A stretch of DNA of 64,000 bases from Hymenobacter tibetensis (GTDB lineage: Bacteria > Bacteroidota > Bacteroidia > Cytophagales > Hymenobacteraceae): contig NZ_CP094669.1 in the NCBI RefSeq assembly GCF_022827545.1, positions 2,880,001 through 2,944,000 on the forward strand, read 5' to 3'. The notes below the pieces were generated by a model. It searched no databases and was not told the origin of the DNA. It worked only from the letters and a program-made list of their open reading frames with translations. A program made the translations under genes and the position numbers. Shown here piece after piece: positions 8,975-16,824 of this stretch. The first letter of the stretch is position 1. The number at the start of each line of letters is the position of its first letter.

Positions 8975-8990
8975 GCCACCGTAGAGTGGC
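8975..8990 (+). promoter_or_regulatory. Short hairpin downstream of the riboswitch
   Basis: GCCAC, six-base loop, GTGGC. It lies between the aptamer and an ATG at 9003, where an expression platform would be expected. The word CAGGCTACCGC occurs just after it and again about 45 bases later, which could allow alternative pairing. Confidence 0.35.
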
Positions 8991-9093
8991 ACAGGCTACC
9001 GCATGTCTTGTTCTCACCTACCTAGACTTAAGGTGCAGGCTACCGCCAAATTGAGCGAAGGGTTAGTCAGTTCCTTGTCAACCCCCTTCTTTT

Positions 9094-9489
9094 ATGTCCT
9101 TGTCTTTGACCGACAAAATTGCCCGCGCCGAAACGCGCATCTTCAAAGCCGTTTTTCCGAACACCACCAACCACTACGATACCCTCTTTGGGGGCGCCAC
9201 TCTACATATGATGGACGAAGTGGCTTTTATTACGGCCACCCGTTTTAGCCGCCTCAAAATGGTTACGGTTTCGTCAGACAAAGTGGACTTCACGCATCCT
9301 ATTCCCGGAGGCAGCCTTGTGGAGTTGATTGGTACCGTTGTACGGGTAGGCAATACCAGCCTGCAAGTGCAAGTCGAGCTGTTTGTGGAACAGATGTACT
9401 CCGAAGAGCGTCACCGAGCCGTTTCCGGGCTATTTACCTTCGTTGCTATTGATCAGGACAAGCGGCCTGTGCGCATTCTGGCAGAATAA
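9094..9489 (+). CDS. Acyl-CoA thioesterase (hotdog fold)
   Basis: A cytosolic thioesterase of 131 residues hydrolysing acyl-CoA to free acid and CoA. The motifs are of the YciA/BFIT type: 'VFPNTTNHYDTLFGG' near residue 20, then 'MMDEVAFITATRF', 'VDFTHPIPGGSLVEL' and a C-terminal 'LFTFVAID'. The N-x-x-x-x-x-x-F-G-G-x-x-x-x-x-M-D pattern holds the catalytic Asp region. It is the first confident gene after the cobalamin riboswitch (about 160 bases away). It is paralogous to the thioesterase at 28943 but shorter. Confidence 0.88.
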   Translation: MSLSLTDKIARAETRIFKAVFPNTTNHYDTLFGGATLHMMDEVAFITATRFSRLKMVTVSSDKVDFTHPIPGGSLVELIGTVVRVGNTSLQVQVELFVEQMYSEERHRAVSGLFTFVAIDQDKRPVRILAE

Positions 9490-9660
9490 GAAATTGTGAA
9501 CGGCCGCATTTCTTGACAGTCAAATACTTTATATTCAAATAGTACTGCGCAGCACATTTTTGGATGCTCCCCGATAGCGCTATATACTGAACCTTTTTTG
9601 CTTCCTCTTTAGTTAGAAAGGCCGTACAGAAGTAACTCCGCTGCATTTGCCTGTTGAAAG

Positions 9661-9978
9661 ATGGACCATCAGTATCACCCTGACTTAAGCGCCCGTTTGG
9701 AAAAATCATTTGAAGAGGCCGACAAAGCCCGTGAGCAGCTCACTGAATCGATGTCTAACGCCGTTGCAACCAACTGCGACCTGCTCCACCACGGACTTGT
9801 AAGCGCCAAAGGGCTCGAAGTTACTACGGAGATGTACCGGCATATGCTGGGCCAATTGCTGCGCAACAGCTCCGGGGAAGTTAGGGCTCAGGTGCTGAGC
9901 ACCTTCAACCAATCCATGGAGAAATTCTGGCCGCGCAAAAAATCCAACGATACCGATACCCTGGCGTTCAGCGAATAG
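9661..9978 (+). CDS. Small hypothetical protein
   Basis: A 105-residue hydrophilic, mostly helical protein with no signal peptide or membrane segment. No family was recognised. The region around residues 15-95 is continuous amphipathic helix with few glycines. Codon use matches the neighbours, so it is likely real. It stands alone between the thioesterase and the flavoprotein gene. Confidence 0.6.
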   Translation: MDHQYHPDLSARLEKSFEEADKAREQLTESMSNAVATNCDLLHHGLVSAKGLEVTTEMYRHMLGQLLRNSSGEVRAQVLSTFNQSMEKFWPRKKSNDTDTLAFSE

Positions 9979-10151
9979 CTCCTAGGCAGTTGTTGCAATC
10001 ACCACCTAGCTCGTTGTTGCTTCTAGGAGTGCTACCTCACTGAATACTCCCTCCTACCTGGGCCCCGTTGGCTGCTGCAAAGTGCCTGGCGGGGCTCGTC
10101 GTTTGCGGCGCACTTTCACCCGTTGAAAGGTGTTACGATGGCAGCAGGTCT

Positions 10152-10159
10152 TACCTTTG
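10152..10159 (+). promoter_or_regulatory. -7 element before the flavoprotein gene
   Basis: TACCTTTG fits TAnnTTTG and lies 55 bases before the ATG at 10214, giving a 5' leader of roughly 50 bases. The -33 element is not clear. Confidence 0.45.
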
Positions 10160-10213
10160 CTGTGTACTCCCTGATTCTACTGGTTCAAAGGATAACCACC
10201 TTTCACCGTCTTT

Positions 10214-11791
10214 ATGTCTGATTTCAAGCAAGAAGTGGAAGTGCTAGTGCCGCCGGCAGTAGCCTATGATGAGTTTAAACGGTATCGGGCCCTGTTAGCA
10301 GCGGCCAGCCTCACGCCCGGCCAAGCCGATTTTGTGCACCTGCGCAAACGATCTATTGATGCCCGCGGCCGGCAACCTCAGGTACGGTTGCGCGCCGATA
10401 TCTACCAAACCCCGCCGCCAGTCGGCCTGTTCGGACCCTGGTTTCAGTATCCGGATGTGCGCCACGCTCAGCGCACCGTCTTGATTGTGGGAGCTGGCCC
10501 GGCCGGCTTGTTTGCGGCACTACGGGCCATTGAACTAGGAGTGCGGCCGATAGTACTGGAACGAGGCAAGGATGTGCGCACCCGCCGCCGCGACTTGGCG
10601 GCCCTCAACAAAGAACACCTCGTAAATCCCGACTCCAACTACTGCTTCGGGGAAGGCGGCGCCGGCACCTACTCCGACGGCAAGCTCTATACGCGCGCTA
10701 CCAAACGCGGCGACGTTGGCCGGATTCTGCGCTTACTGGTGCAACACGGGGCCACTCCCGACATTCTGGTTGATGCTCACCCTCATATTGGCACCAACAA
10801 GCTGCCCTCTGTGGTGGCGGCTCTACGGGAAAGCATCCGTCAGGCCGGAGGGGAAGTGCGCTTCGATACCCGCGTAACGGATCTGCTGCTGGAAACCCAC
10901 CGCTTGCGTGGAGTGGTTACGGCCGCTGGCGAAGCACTGGAAGCCTATGCCGTTATCCTGGCTACCGGTCATTCTGCCCGCGACATCTATGAGTTGCTGC
11001 ACCGTCGTGGGGTCCTCATCGAGGCCAAACCCTTTGCTTTAGGCGTGCGAGTAGAGCATCAGCAGCAACTTATCGACCAGGCCCAGTACCGGCTACCTGA
11101 CCGCGGCCAGTTGCCAGCAGCTTCCTATTCATTGGTGCACCAGACGCAGTGGCAGGGCAAACAACGCGGCGTGTTTTCGTTTTGCATGTGTCCGGGGGGC
11201 TTCATTGTCCCCGCCGCTACTGCGCCCGGTGAAGTGGTGGTGAATGGCATGAGTCCCAGCCGCCGCGATTCTCGTTTCGCCAACTCGGGTATCGTTACGG
11301 CCATCGAGCTAGAGGATATGGATCTGCGCCAGTACGGGCCGCTAGCCGGGCTGCGGCTACAGGAGCAGATAGAGCAACGGGCTTGTCTGATAGCCGGCAA
11401 CACGCAAGTAGCCCCCGCCCAGCGCCTAGGCGACTTCCTTAAGAATAAAGTTTCCTCGGACTTACTGGAAACCAGCTACCAGCCTGGGCTCGTGGCAGTA
11501 TCCATGGATGAGGTCCTGGGGGCAGGACTGGCGGAGCGCTTGCGTCAAGGGTTTCGCAATTTCGGGCAGAAAATCCCTGGTTATGCCACCAACGCCGCTC
11601 AAATTGTTGGGGTGGAGAGTCGCACTTCTTCTCCGGTTCGTATTCCGCGCGACCGAGACACCTTGGAACACCCCGAAATCCACGGCTTATTTCCCTGCGG
11701 CGAAGGCGCCGGCTACGCAGGGGGCATCGTTTCGGCCGCTATGGATGGCGAACGGTGTGCGGAGGCTGTTGCAAAAATCTTTGCCTCCTGA
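10214..11791 (+). CDS. FAD-dependent dehydrogenase (COG2509-like)
   Basis: A 525-residue flavoprotein. An N-terminal domain of about 85 residues rich in basic strand segments precedes the dinucleotide fold VLIVGAGPAGLFAALRAIE. This is followed by 'LERGKDVRTRRRD' and the family-specific 'NYCFGEGGAGTYSDGKLYTR' region. A C-terminal GEGAGYAGGIVSAAMDG closes the FAD site. These features match the 'FAD-dependent dehydrogenase' group annotated across bacteria with no settled substrate. The protein is cytosolic. It is followed 72 bases later by a CoA-binding protein, possibly in the same transcript. Confidence 0.88.
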   Translation: MSDFKQEVEVLVPPAVAYDEFKRYRALLAAASLTPGQADFVHLRKRSIDARGRQPQVRLRADIYQTPPPVGLFGPWFQYPDVRHAQRTVLIVGAGPAGLFAALRAIELGVRPIVLERGKDVRTRRRDLAALNKEHLVNPDSNYCFGEGGAGTYSDGKLYTRATKRGDVGRILRLLVQHGATPDILVDAHPHIGTNKLPSVVAALRESIRQAGGEVRFDTRVTDLLLETHRLRGVVTAAGEALEAYAVILATGHSARDIYELLHRRGVLIEAKPFALGVRVEHQQQLIDQAQYRLPDRGQLPAASYSLVHQTQWQGKQRGVFSFCMCPGGFIVPAATAPGEVVVNGMSPSRRDSRFANSGIVTAIELEDMDLRQYGPLAGLRLQEQIEQRACLIAGNTQVAPAQRLGDFLKNKVSSDLLETSYQPGLVAVSMDEVLGAGLAERLRQGFRNFGQKIPGYATNAAQIVGVESRTSSPVRIPRDRDTLEHPEIHGLFPCGEGAGYAGGIVSAAMDGERCAEAVAKIFAS

Positions 11792-11863
11792 TCTGTTTGG
11801 TGGCTACCTGCGTAGGTATAGCCCTAAAAAGTCACCCACTGCTTCTCCTAATTTCCTTTTGCT

Positions 11864-12223
11864 ATGAAAAAGACCCTTGTTCTAGGTGCCAGTGATAATC
11901 CGGCCCGCTATTCTTACCGAGCAGTCCACCAACTCCAAAAGCACGGCCACGAAGTGGTACCAGTAGGTATCCGGAAAGGCCAGGTTGCGGGTCTTGATAT
12001 TCACACTGACCGGCCGGCCGCTCCGGCCGTTGATACAGTAACCTTATATGTAGGACCGCAGAATCAACCCACCTGGTATGACTACATTCTGGATCTACAG
12101 CCCAAACGCATCATCTTCAATCCCGGCACCGAAAATCCGGAGTTGGAACGTATGGCGCAGGAGCGTGGAATTCAAACGGAAGAGGCCTGCACCTTGGTGA
12201 TGCTTTCAGTGGGCCAATACTAA
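11864..12223 (+). CDS. CoA-binding domain protein (YccU-like)
   Basis: A 119-residue single-domain Rossmann protein of the CoA_binding_2 family. It begins KKTLVLGASDNPARYSYRAV, has 'VVPVGIRKGQVAGLDIH' and ends with 'PGTENPEL...CTLVMLS'. E. coli YccU is the well-known relative; it is a stand-alone version of the succinyl-CoA synthetase CoA-binding domain and its role is unclear. It follows the flavoprotein gene on the same strand. Confidence 0.88.
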   Translation: MKKTLVLGASDNPARYSYRAVHQLQKHGHEVVPVGIRKGQVAGLDIHTDRPAAPAVDTVTLYVGPQNQPTWYDYILDLQPKRIIFNPGTENPELERMAQERGIQTEEACTLVMLSVGQY

Positions 12224-12755
12224 TTTCAGGCTCTTACAGCAGCAAGGCGGTTGATTTACACAGTTAAATCAACCTAATGAATAGTAGTTAAAACTGGATT
12301 ATTGGATTCCTCTTTGTGGCTCAGTTGGCTGCAGGGAGGAATTTATCTTGTACTTATACAGTAAAATTCGGCTAGAACTAAACATCCTTCTATTTCATAG
12401 CAACCGATTGCATAAAGCGGTTACAACGATTTCCCCCGGTGAATCCCTATAGGATACAACCCTTGACATCCTAAAGTACAGGTGCAGTTGCCGCGCACCG
12501 TAATGAAAACAGGGCCATAAACTAACAAACGTTCGTTTAAAAATTTAACTAAAAAGAGATTAATTATTTTGAAACCTTTATTTCAGGGTGGCGTTTAGGT
12601 CCCTGGATTAAGTTTCGAGAACAACCGGCTACTTAATATAATAATAATCTTCACTTTCCTAACAATGGCTCGGGAATATTGTAACAAAACAAAGAATAAT
12701 ACATATCGACTTTTATAATAGGGTCTACCTATGTACCTTTACAATAATTACTAGA
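12224..12755. other. AT-rich intergenic region
   Basis: No coding frame is supported. The part from about 12520 to 12740 is markedly AT-rich. It contains AAACGTTCGTTT at about 12528-12540 and a TACCTTTA element near 12734, a plausible promoter region for the sugar transferase gene. Nothing else was identified. Confidence 0.5.
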
Positions 12756-13466
12756 ATGTTACAATCAACTCGCCGCTCCCTCTCTAAACCCGCCCCACTG
12801 TCCTGCAAGTATGTACACAAAAGGCGTCAAGGTATGTCACACCACACCACTTCCACTCAAGCAAAAAGTAGCGTAAATGCCGTTGTAAAACGGGCTTTCG
12901 ACTTATTCTTTGCCTCCCTTGTTGTTGTACTGCTCCTCAGTTGGCTGGTGCCGCTGATAGCATTGCTAATCAAAGCTGATTCTCGAGGACCTGTTTTCTT
13001 CAAGCAACTCCGTACAGGTAAAGGAGGCAAGCCCTTCTATTGCCTGAAGTTCCGGAGCATGCGCATCAACGCGGACGCTGACCACAAGCAAGCCAGCCGC
13101 AATGATAGCCGCATCACCAAGCTTGGCGCCTTCATGCGCAAAACCAGCATTGATGAGCTACCACAGTTTATCAACGTGCTGCGCGGCGAGATGTCGGTAG
13201 TTGGGCCACGGCCGCACATGCTGCGCCACACCGAAGACTACTCCCGTGTTATTGCCAACTTCATGGAGCGTCATCAGGTAACACCCGGTATCACGGGCTG
13301 GGCGCAGGTAGAAGGCCACCGCGGAGAAACCAAAGAAACCGCAGCAATGGAAAAACGCGTTAACGCCGACATCCATTATATCCGGAACTGGTCGTTCTTG
13401 TTAGACCTGAAAATCGTAGCCCTCACAGTTCGGCAAGCGGTTAGAGGTAACGAAAACGCTTTCTAA
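12756..13466 (+). CDS. Initiating sugar transferase (bacterial sugar-phosphate transferase family)
   Basis: A 236-residue protein (or 210 if translation begins at the ATG at 12834, before MSHHTTST). It is a monotopic phosphoglycosyl transferase that moves a sugar phosphate onto undecaprenyl phosphate, the first step of polysaccharide assembly. It has one hydrophobic segment (about residues 47-71), then KFRSMRINADADH, 'SIDELPQFINVLRGEMSVVGPRP' (catalytic Asp-Glu and the VGPRP signature) and 'VTPGITGWAQV'. Unlike the second such protein at 26491 it lacks the N-terminal multi-span domain. No polysaccharide cluster surrounds it. Confidence 0.92.
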   Translation: MLQSTRRSLSKPAPLSCKYVHKRRQGMSHHTTSTQAKSSVNAVVKRAFDLFFASLVVVLLLSWLVPLIALLIKADSRGPVFFKQLRTGKGGKPFYCLKFRSMRINADADHKQASRNDSRITKLGAFMRKTSIDELPQFINVLRGEMSVVGPRPHMLRHTEDYSRVIANFMERHQVTPGITGWAQVEGHRGETKETAAMEKRVNADIHYIRNWSFLLDLKIVALTVRQAVRGNENAF

Positions 13467-13504
13467 AGAAAATAGCTCCTGCAAATGCAGGAGCTATTTT
13501 CTTT
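13465..13504. terminator. Terminator after the sugar transferase gene
   Basis: A 19-bp perfect inverted repeat with a two-base centre (AAAGAAAATAGCTCCTGCA and its complement), ending in TTTTCTTT. It overlaps the sugar transferase stop codon and the last codons of the small - strand gene, so it can serve both. Confidence 0.88.
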
Positions 13505-13685
13505 CGTACTGTTGCTTCAGGGCCTTTATTTCGGCCGCCAGGGTGTCGAGCTTCAATAAGAGAGCCGCAGCCGCTTGGCCATACGGCGTACCCGTATTGG
13601 TCCAGGTAAGAAACTGTTGGATTTCCTGCCTGGCGTAGTGTGCCATTGTAAAGGCGTTGTCGAGAAATTCTTCTTCAGGTTCCAT
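13494..13685 (-). CDS. Small helical protein
   Basis: A 63-residue hydrophilic protein with a heptad-like C-terminal helix (LLLKLDTLAAEIKALKQQY), likely a short coiled coil. It starts with ATG at 13685 and stops inside the shared terminator hairpin. No family was recognised. Codon use and the clean start make it plausible, but its small size keeps confidence moderate. Confidence 0.5.
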   Translation of the reverse strand: MEPEEEFLDNAFTMAHYARQEIQQFLTWTNTGTPYGQAAAALLLKLDTLAAEIKALKQQYERK

Positions 13686-14151
13686 AGCGAATGGTACGTG
13701 ATGATAACTGAGATTACCAACTCGTAGCGGGAGTACACTAGGGCAACACGCTCCAACTTTAACAAGTTCTCAGCTCACAGGACGGTGCCCAATAGCCGCA
13801 AATTCATACATAGGGCTGTTTTTATTGATTTCAGCGGATAACCTCCATCTTTTCTACTTTTAGTACAGAACTATACCCTTCTGTTTCAGAAAAGAGGCGG
13901 TTTGTTGCCGAATCACTCAGCAAAAGCGCCTTTAGATTTTTTTAAATTATTTTATTTGAAGAGCAGCTTTACCGGCCATTGTCGGATAAAGCTGCTCTTT
14001 TGCTTTCGGTTTATGCCTGTATTATCGGCTGTCTGGCAAACAAGCTCCATTAATGAACACCTTTTTTACTTTCCAGGCAACCCTTGTTTGCCTATTGCCA
14101 TCTACCCTGCCAAATGCGTTGCTATCGTTCTGAACTCTAGGCCAACCAACC
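13686..14151. other. Intergenic region with orphan hairpins
   Basis: No supported coding frame. It holds the strong hairpin at 13959-14001 and, before it, a GC-rich imperfect stem around 13895-13930 followed by a TTTTTTT run. Either could end a short non-coding transcript. Confidence 0.4.
13959..14001 (+). terminator. Strong terminator-like hairpin without an upstream gene
   Basis: An inverted repeat of AAGAGCAGCTTTA with TAAAGCTGCTCTT, extended by CCG/CGG around the loop, is followed by TTTGC. It stands about 150 bases before the sigma factor gene and over 450 bases after the last + strand gene, which already has its own terminator. Confidence 0.7.
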
Positions 14152-14736
14152 GTGACTGATGCTGACCTCATTGCCGCCTGCTGCCAAGGCAGTGGCCGCG
14201 CCCAGAAGCTGCTCTACGAGCGGTTTGCGGGTATGATGCTGGGGGTATGCCTGCGCTACCTACGCCGCCGAGAAGATGCCGAAGAGGCATTACTCAGCGG
14301 ATTCACCAAGATGTTCCGAGCCTTAAGCCAATATCGGCACGAAGGCAGCTTCGAAGGCTGGATTCGCCGTATCATGGTAAACGAGGCGCTAGGCATGCTT
14401 CGCCGCAAAGAGCCTCTGCACATGGCCATCGATGATCTAACCTACGACGTACCGGCTACTGCTGCCGAAGCGGAAAGCCAACTCAACGCCGCCGACATGA
14501 TGGCGCTGCTAGCTGAACTGCCCGCCGGCTATCGTACCGTTTTCAACCTCTACGCGCTGGAGGGCTTCACCCACCCCGAAATTGGCGAGCTGCTTGGTAT
14601 TTCGGAAGGTACCAGCAAGTCGCAGCTCAGTAAGGCGCGGGCCATGCTCCAGCGCCGCCTATTGGCCGCCAACCAGACGGCCACCCCTTCTTCTAACGCT
14701 TCACCGAAAGAACTCTATGCAACCGGAAGATATTGA
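14152..14736 (+). CDS. ECF-type RNA polymerase sigma factor
   Basis: A 194-residue sigma-70 family protein of the extracytoplasmic-function group with a GTG start at 14152. Region 2 spans about residues 20-85 ('LGVCLRYLRRREDAEEALLSGF', 'GWIRRIMVNEALG') and region 4 about 120-170 ('LPAGYRTVFNLYALEGFTHPEIGELLGISEGTSKSQLSKAR', a helix-turn-helix). This is the type common in Bacteroidota, often followed by an anti-sigma-like membrane protein. That holds here: the next gene overlaps by 20 bases and has a single membrane segment. Confidence 0.93.
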   Translation: MTDADLIAACCQGSGRAQKLLYERFAGMMLGVCLRYLRRREDAEEALLSGFTKMFRALSQYRHEGSFEGWIRRIMVNEALGMLRRKEPLHMAIDDLTYDVPATAAEAESQLNAADMMALLAELPAGYRTVFNLYALEGFTHPEIGELLGISEGTSKSQLSKARAMLQRRLLAANQTATPSSNASPKELYATGRY

Positions 14737-15559
14737 TAAGCTGTTCCGGGACCGGCTCGAAGGGCACGCTCCCACCCCGCCGGCCTACCTGTGGAACCAA
14801 CTTGAGGAAGAATTGCAGCCCGCCAAAAAGCGGCCTGTACTCTGGATGTGGGCCGCGGCAGCGGCCGTGGCCCTGCTGCTAGTAAGTGGCATGCTATGGC
14901 TGCAACTCACGCCTGGCGCAGGCACGGCATCAGCCCCGCTAGCTACCAGCACCACCCGGCCCGCACGCACTACTGGTGCAGCGGCTGCAGCCGCAATGCA
15001 GCCCGAAAAAAAATCGGTGGTAGCTGCCACACCGCAGGCAACTGTCCCCGCGGCCCTTGCATCTACCCCCTCGAAAGCAGCCGCTACTGAAGCACCGTCT
15101 GCTTCGCTTCGCCAGCCTGAAGGTGCGCGCCCCAAGGCCCAACAGCGACTTGCCGCTTCACCTGTCCGCTCTACTCCTACCGCTCCATCTCTTAACGCCA
15201 TGACGGCCCCCGAAGCACTAGCTACTACCCCTCCGAAAGCGCAACCGGAGCGTTCTTCGCCCAAGGTAGAGGTGCTGGCTCCTTCTCAGCCGCCAACAAC
15301 CCTAGCCCTAGCAGCTACCCCATCGGTTCCGACTGGCCCCATTGAAGTGGAAGTGCACCGCAGCGCGGAAACCGTGGCCGTAGCTTCAGCAGATACGGAA
15401 GGCAATTCCCGCCCCAGGTTAGGAGGTATCCTGCTGCGCCAGGCCCGCAATGCGGTCCGTGGGGAGCGGGTGAGCCTAGCCGAAACGGGGCTCCCCGAAA
15501 CTGTAACGGTGCAGGCCCGCGTGGGCAACCGGACGCTAACCAAAGTGATTCAACTTTAA
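14717..15559 (+). CDS. Putative anti-sigma/membrane protein downstream of the ECF sigma factor
   Basis: From ATG 14717 this gives 280 residues. A short N-terminal cytoplasmic part (MQPEDIDKLFRDRLEGHAP, with 'PAYLWNQLEEEL') precedes one membrane helix (about residues 42-62). A long Ala/Pro/Thr/Ser-rich periplasmic region follows. The N-terminal layout resembles Bacteroidota proteins encoded after ECF sigma factors and described as anti-sigma-like. The overlap with the sigma gene implies co-expression. The C-terminal 60 residues look folded ('GGILLRQARNAVRGERVSL'). The anti-sigma role is inferred from position and layout. Confidence 0.75.
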   Translation: MQPEDIDKLFRDRLEGHAPTPPAYLWNQLEEELQPAKKRPVLWMWAAAAAVALLLVSGMLWLQLTPGAGTASAPLATSTTRPARTTGAAAAAAMQPEKKSVVAATPQATVPAALASTPSKAAATEAPSASLRQPEGARPKAQQRLAASPVRSTPTAPSLNAMTAPEALATTPPKAQPERSSPKVEVLAPSQPPTTLALAATPSVPTGPIEVEVHRSAETVAVASADTEGNSRPRLGGILLRQARNAVRGERVSLAETGLPETVTVQARVGNRTLTKVIQL

Positions 15560-15571
15560 TTTTCCCTTGTC

Positions 15572-16720
15572 ATGAAACGCCTCTCCGCTCTGCTGGCTGC
15601 CTTCGTGCTGCTAGCCCTGGCTTCGCCTTGCTTTGCTCGCCCTGCCTTCCCTACCCACCTCGATGATACGATAGTGGTAAAGTTGCCTAACCAAGCTACC
15701 ATGACGCTTTTCGTGAAAAACAAACAGCAACTACGCGAACTACGGGCCTACAAGCTCGACTCTTTGCTACTGCTGCTCGACACCTACATCAGCCAGGCAG
15801 AAGCCGCCGGTAAAAACTCTAAGTCCGAGCAGGTGACTATGGAGTTTTACCCTGCCAAAGACCGGCCCGGCAAACAAGTGCCCGAGCAAATCCGCATCAC
15901 GATGCGGAACGACAGCAACAAGAGCACCCGTAGCGGCGATAAAGTGGAAGTGAACATGGGCCGCGTGTTCGGGGTGAAGGTGGAAGAAAATGCGGATGGC
16001 AAGGGCGGCGACCGGGTAGACATTCATGTGGGTAGCAGCGCTAAAGATGACTCTATAGCCACGGCTAAGCGTAAAGCCAAACAGGAGGAAAGACGCAACC
16101 GCGCCGTACACAGCGACTTCGATATCGACTTGGGACTAAACACCCTAGTAAACGTTAGCGCCCCCCTCAACGAATCAGAGCCCGATCTTAAGCCCATTGG
16201 CTCCCGCTACATCAGCTTGAACTGGCACTATGATATCCGGGTAGGGCAGAAAGGCTCGCCCTTCCACCTACTGACTGGCCCGGAACTGGCCTTCAACAAC
16301 TACATGCTCGACGACAACGCCCGCTTTGTCAACATCAATGATGTAACCACAGTGCGCTCCGAACCAGAATTGAGTTTAGACAAAAGCAAGCTGGCTGTTA
16401 CTACTATCAACCTGCCACTGATGTTGGCCCTCGATTTTCAAGACAAGAAAGGACGGGATGCCTTCCGAATCGGAGCTGGTGGTTTTGTAGGGTACCGTTT
16501 AGGTTCGCACACCAAAATCAAGTACAGCGAAGAAGGCCGTACCCGCAAAGACAAAGACCGGGGCAGCTATAACCTTGAAGACTTCCAGTATGGTTTGCAA
16601 GGCACTATTGGTATCCGCAAACTAGACCTATTTGCGAAGTACAACCTCAATGACCTGTTTCAGAACAACCGGGGCATTCAGGCCCAAACCTTCAGCTTCG
16701 GAATCTCATTGCTGAACTAA
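15572..16720 (+). CDS. Outer-membrane beta-barrel protein in the sigma factor operon
   Basis: A 382-residue secreted protein with a signal peptide (MKRLSALLAAFVLLALASPCFA). Residues 25-180 are charged and rich in Lys/Asp. From about residue 185 the sequence shows alternating amphipathic strands with aromatic ends ('FDIDLGLNTLVNVS', 'YISLNWHYDIRVG', 'KLDLFAKYNLNDLF') and a terminal 'FSFGISLLN', typical of a small outer-membrane barrel of the PorT/OmpW-like kind. It lies 12 bases after the anti-sigma-like gene, completing a three-gene operon. Confidence 0.75.
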   Translation: MKRLSALLAAFVLLALASPCFARPAFPTHLDDTIVVKLPNQATMTLFVKNKQQLRELRAYKLDSLLLLLDTYISQAEAAGKNSKSEQVTMEFYPAKDRPGKQVPEQIRITMRNDSNKSTRSGDKVEVNMGRVFGVKVEENADGKGGDRVDIHVGSSAKDDSIATAKRKAKQEERRNRAVHSDFDIDLGLNTLVNVSAPLNESEPDLKPIGSRYISLNWHYDIRVGQKGSPFHLLTGPELAFNNYMLDDNARFVNINDVTTVRSEPELSLDKSKLAVTTINLPLMLALDFQDKKGRDAFRIGAGGFVGYRLGSHTKIKYSEEGRTRKDKDRGSYNLEDFQYGLQGTIGIRKLDLFAKYNLNDLFQNNRGIQAQTFSFGISLLN

Positions 16721-16741
16721 GTGCGGCTGATGTGCCCAGGC

Positions 16742-16804
16742 AAAGAGGAGGTTGCTGTACTGACTGCGCATTCACTGCCAGCAGCACAGCAACCTCCTCT
16801 TTTT
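16742..16804. terminator. Terminator between convergent genes
   Basis: A 17-bp perfect inverted repeat (AAAGAGGAGGTTGCTGT and its complement) with a 27-base loop, ending in a T-run. It separates the barrel protein gene (+) from the TrmH gene (-). Confidence 0.85.
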
Positions 16805-16824
16805 GCATGTTAGCCCTGCTGTTC

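Noticed and set aside
9003..9248. 81-codon frame after the riboswitch
   Set aside because: It overlaps the thioesterase out of frame and has no protein-like features; kept only as a possible leader ORF in the findings.
13902..14159. 85-codon + strand frame before the sigma factor
   Set aside because: It runs through a strong terminator hairpin and has no family likeness or codon bias.
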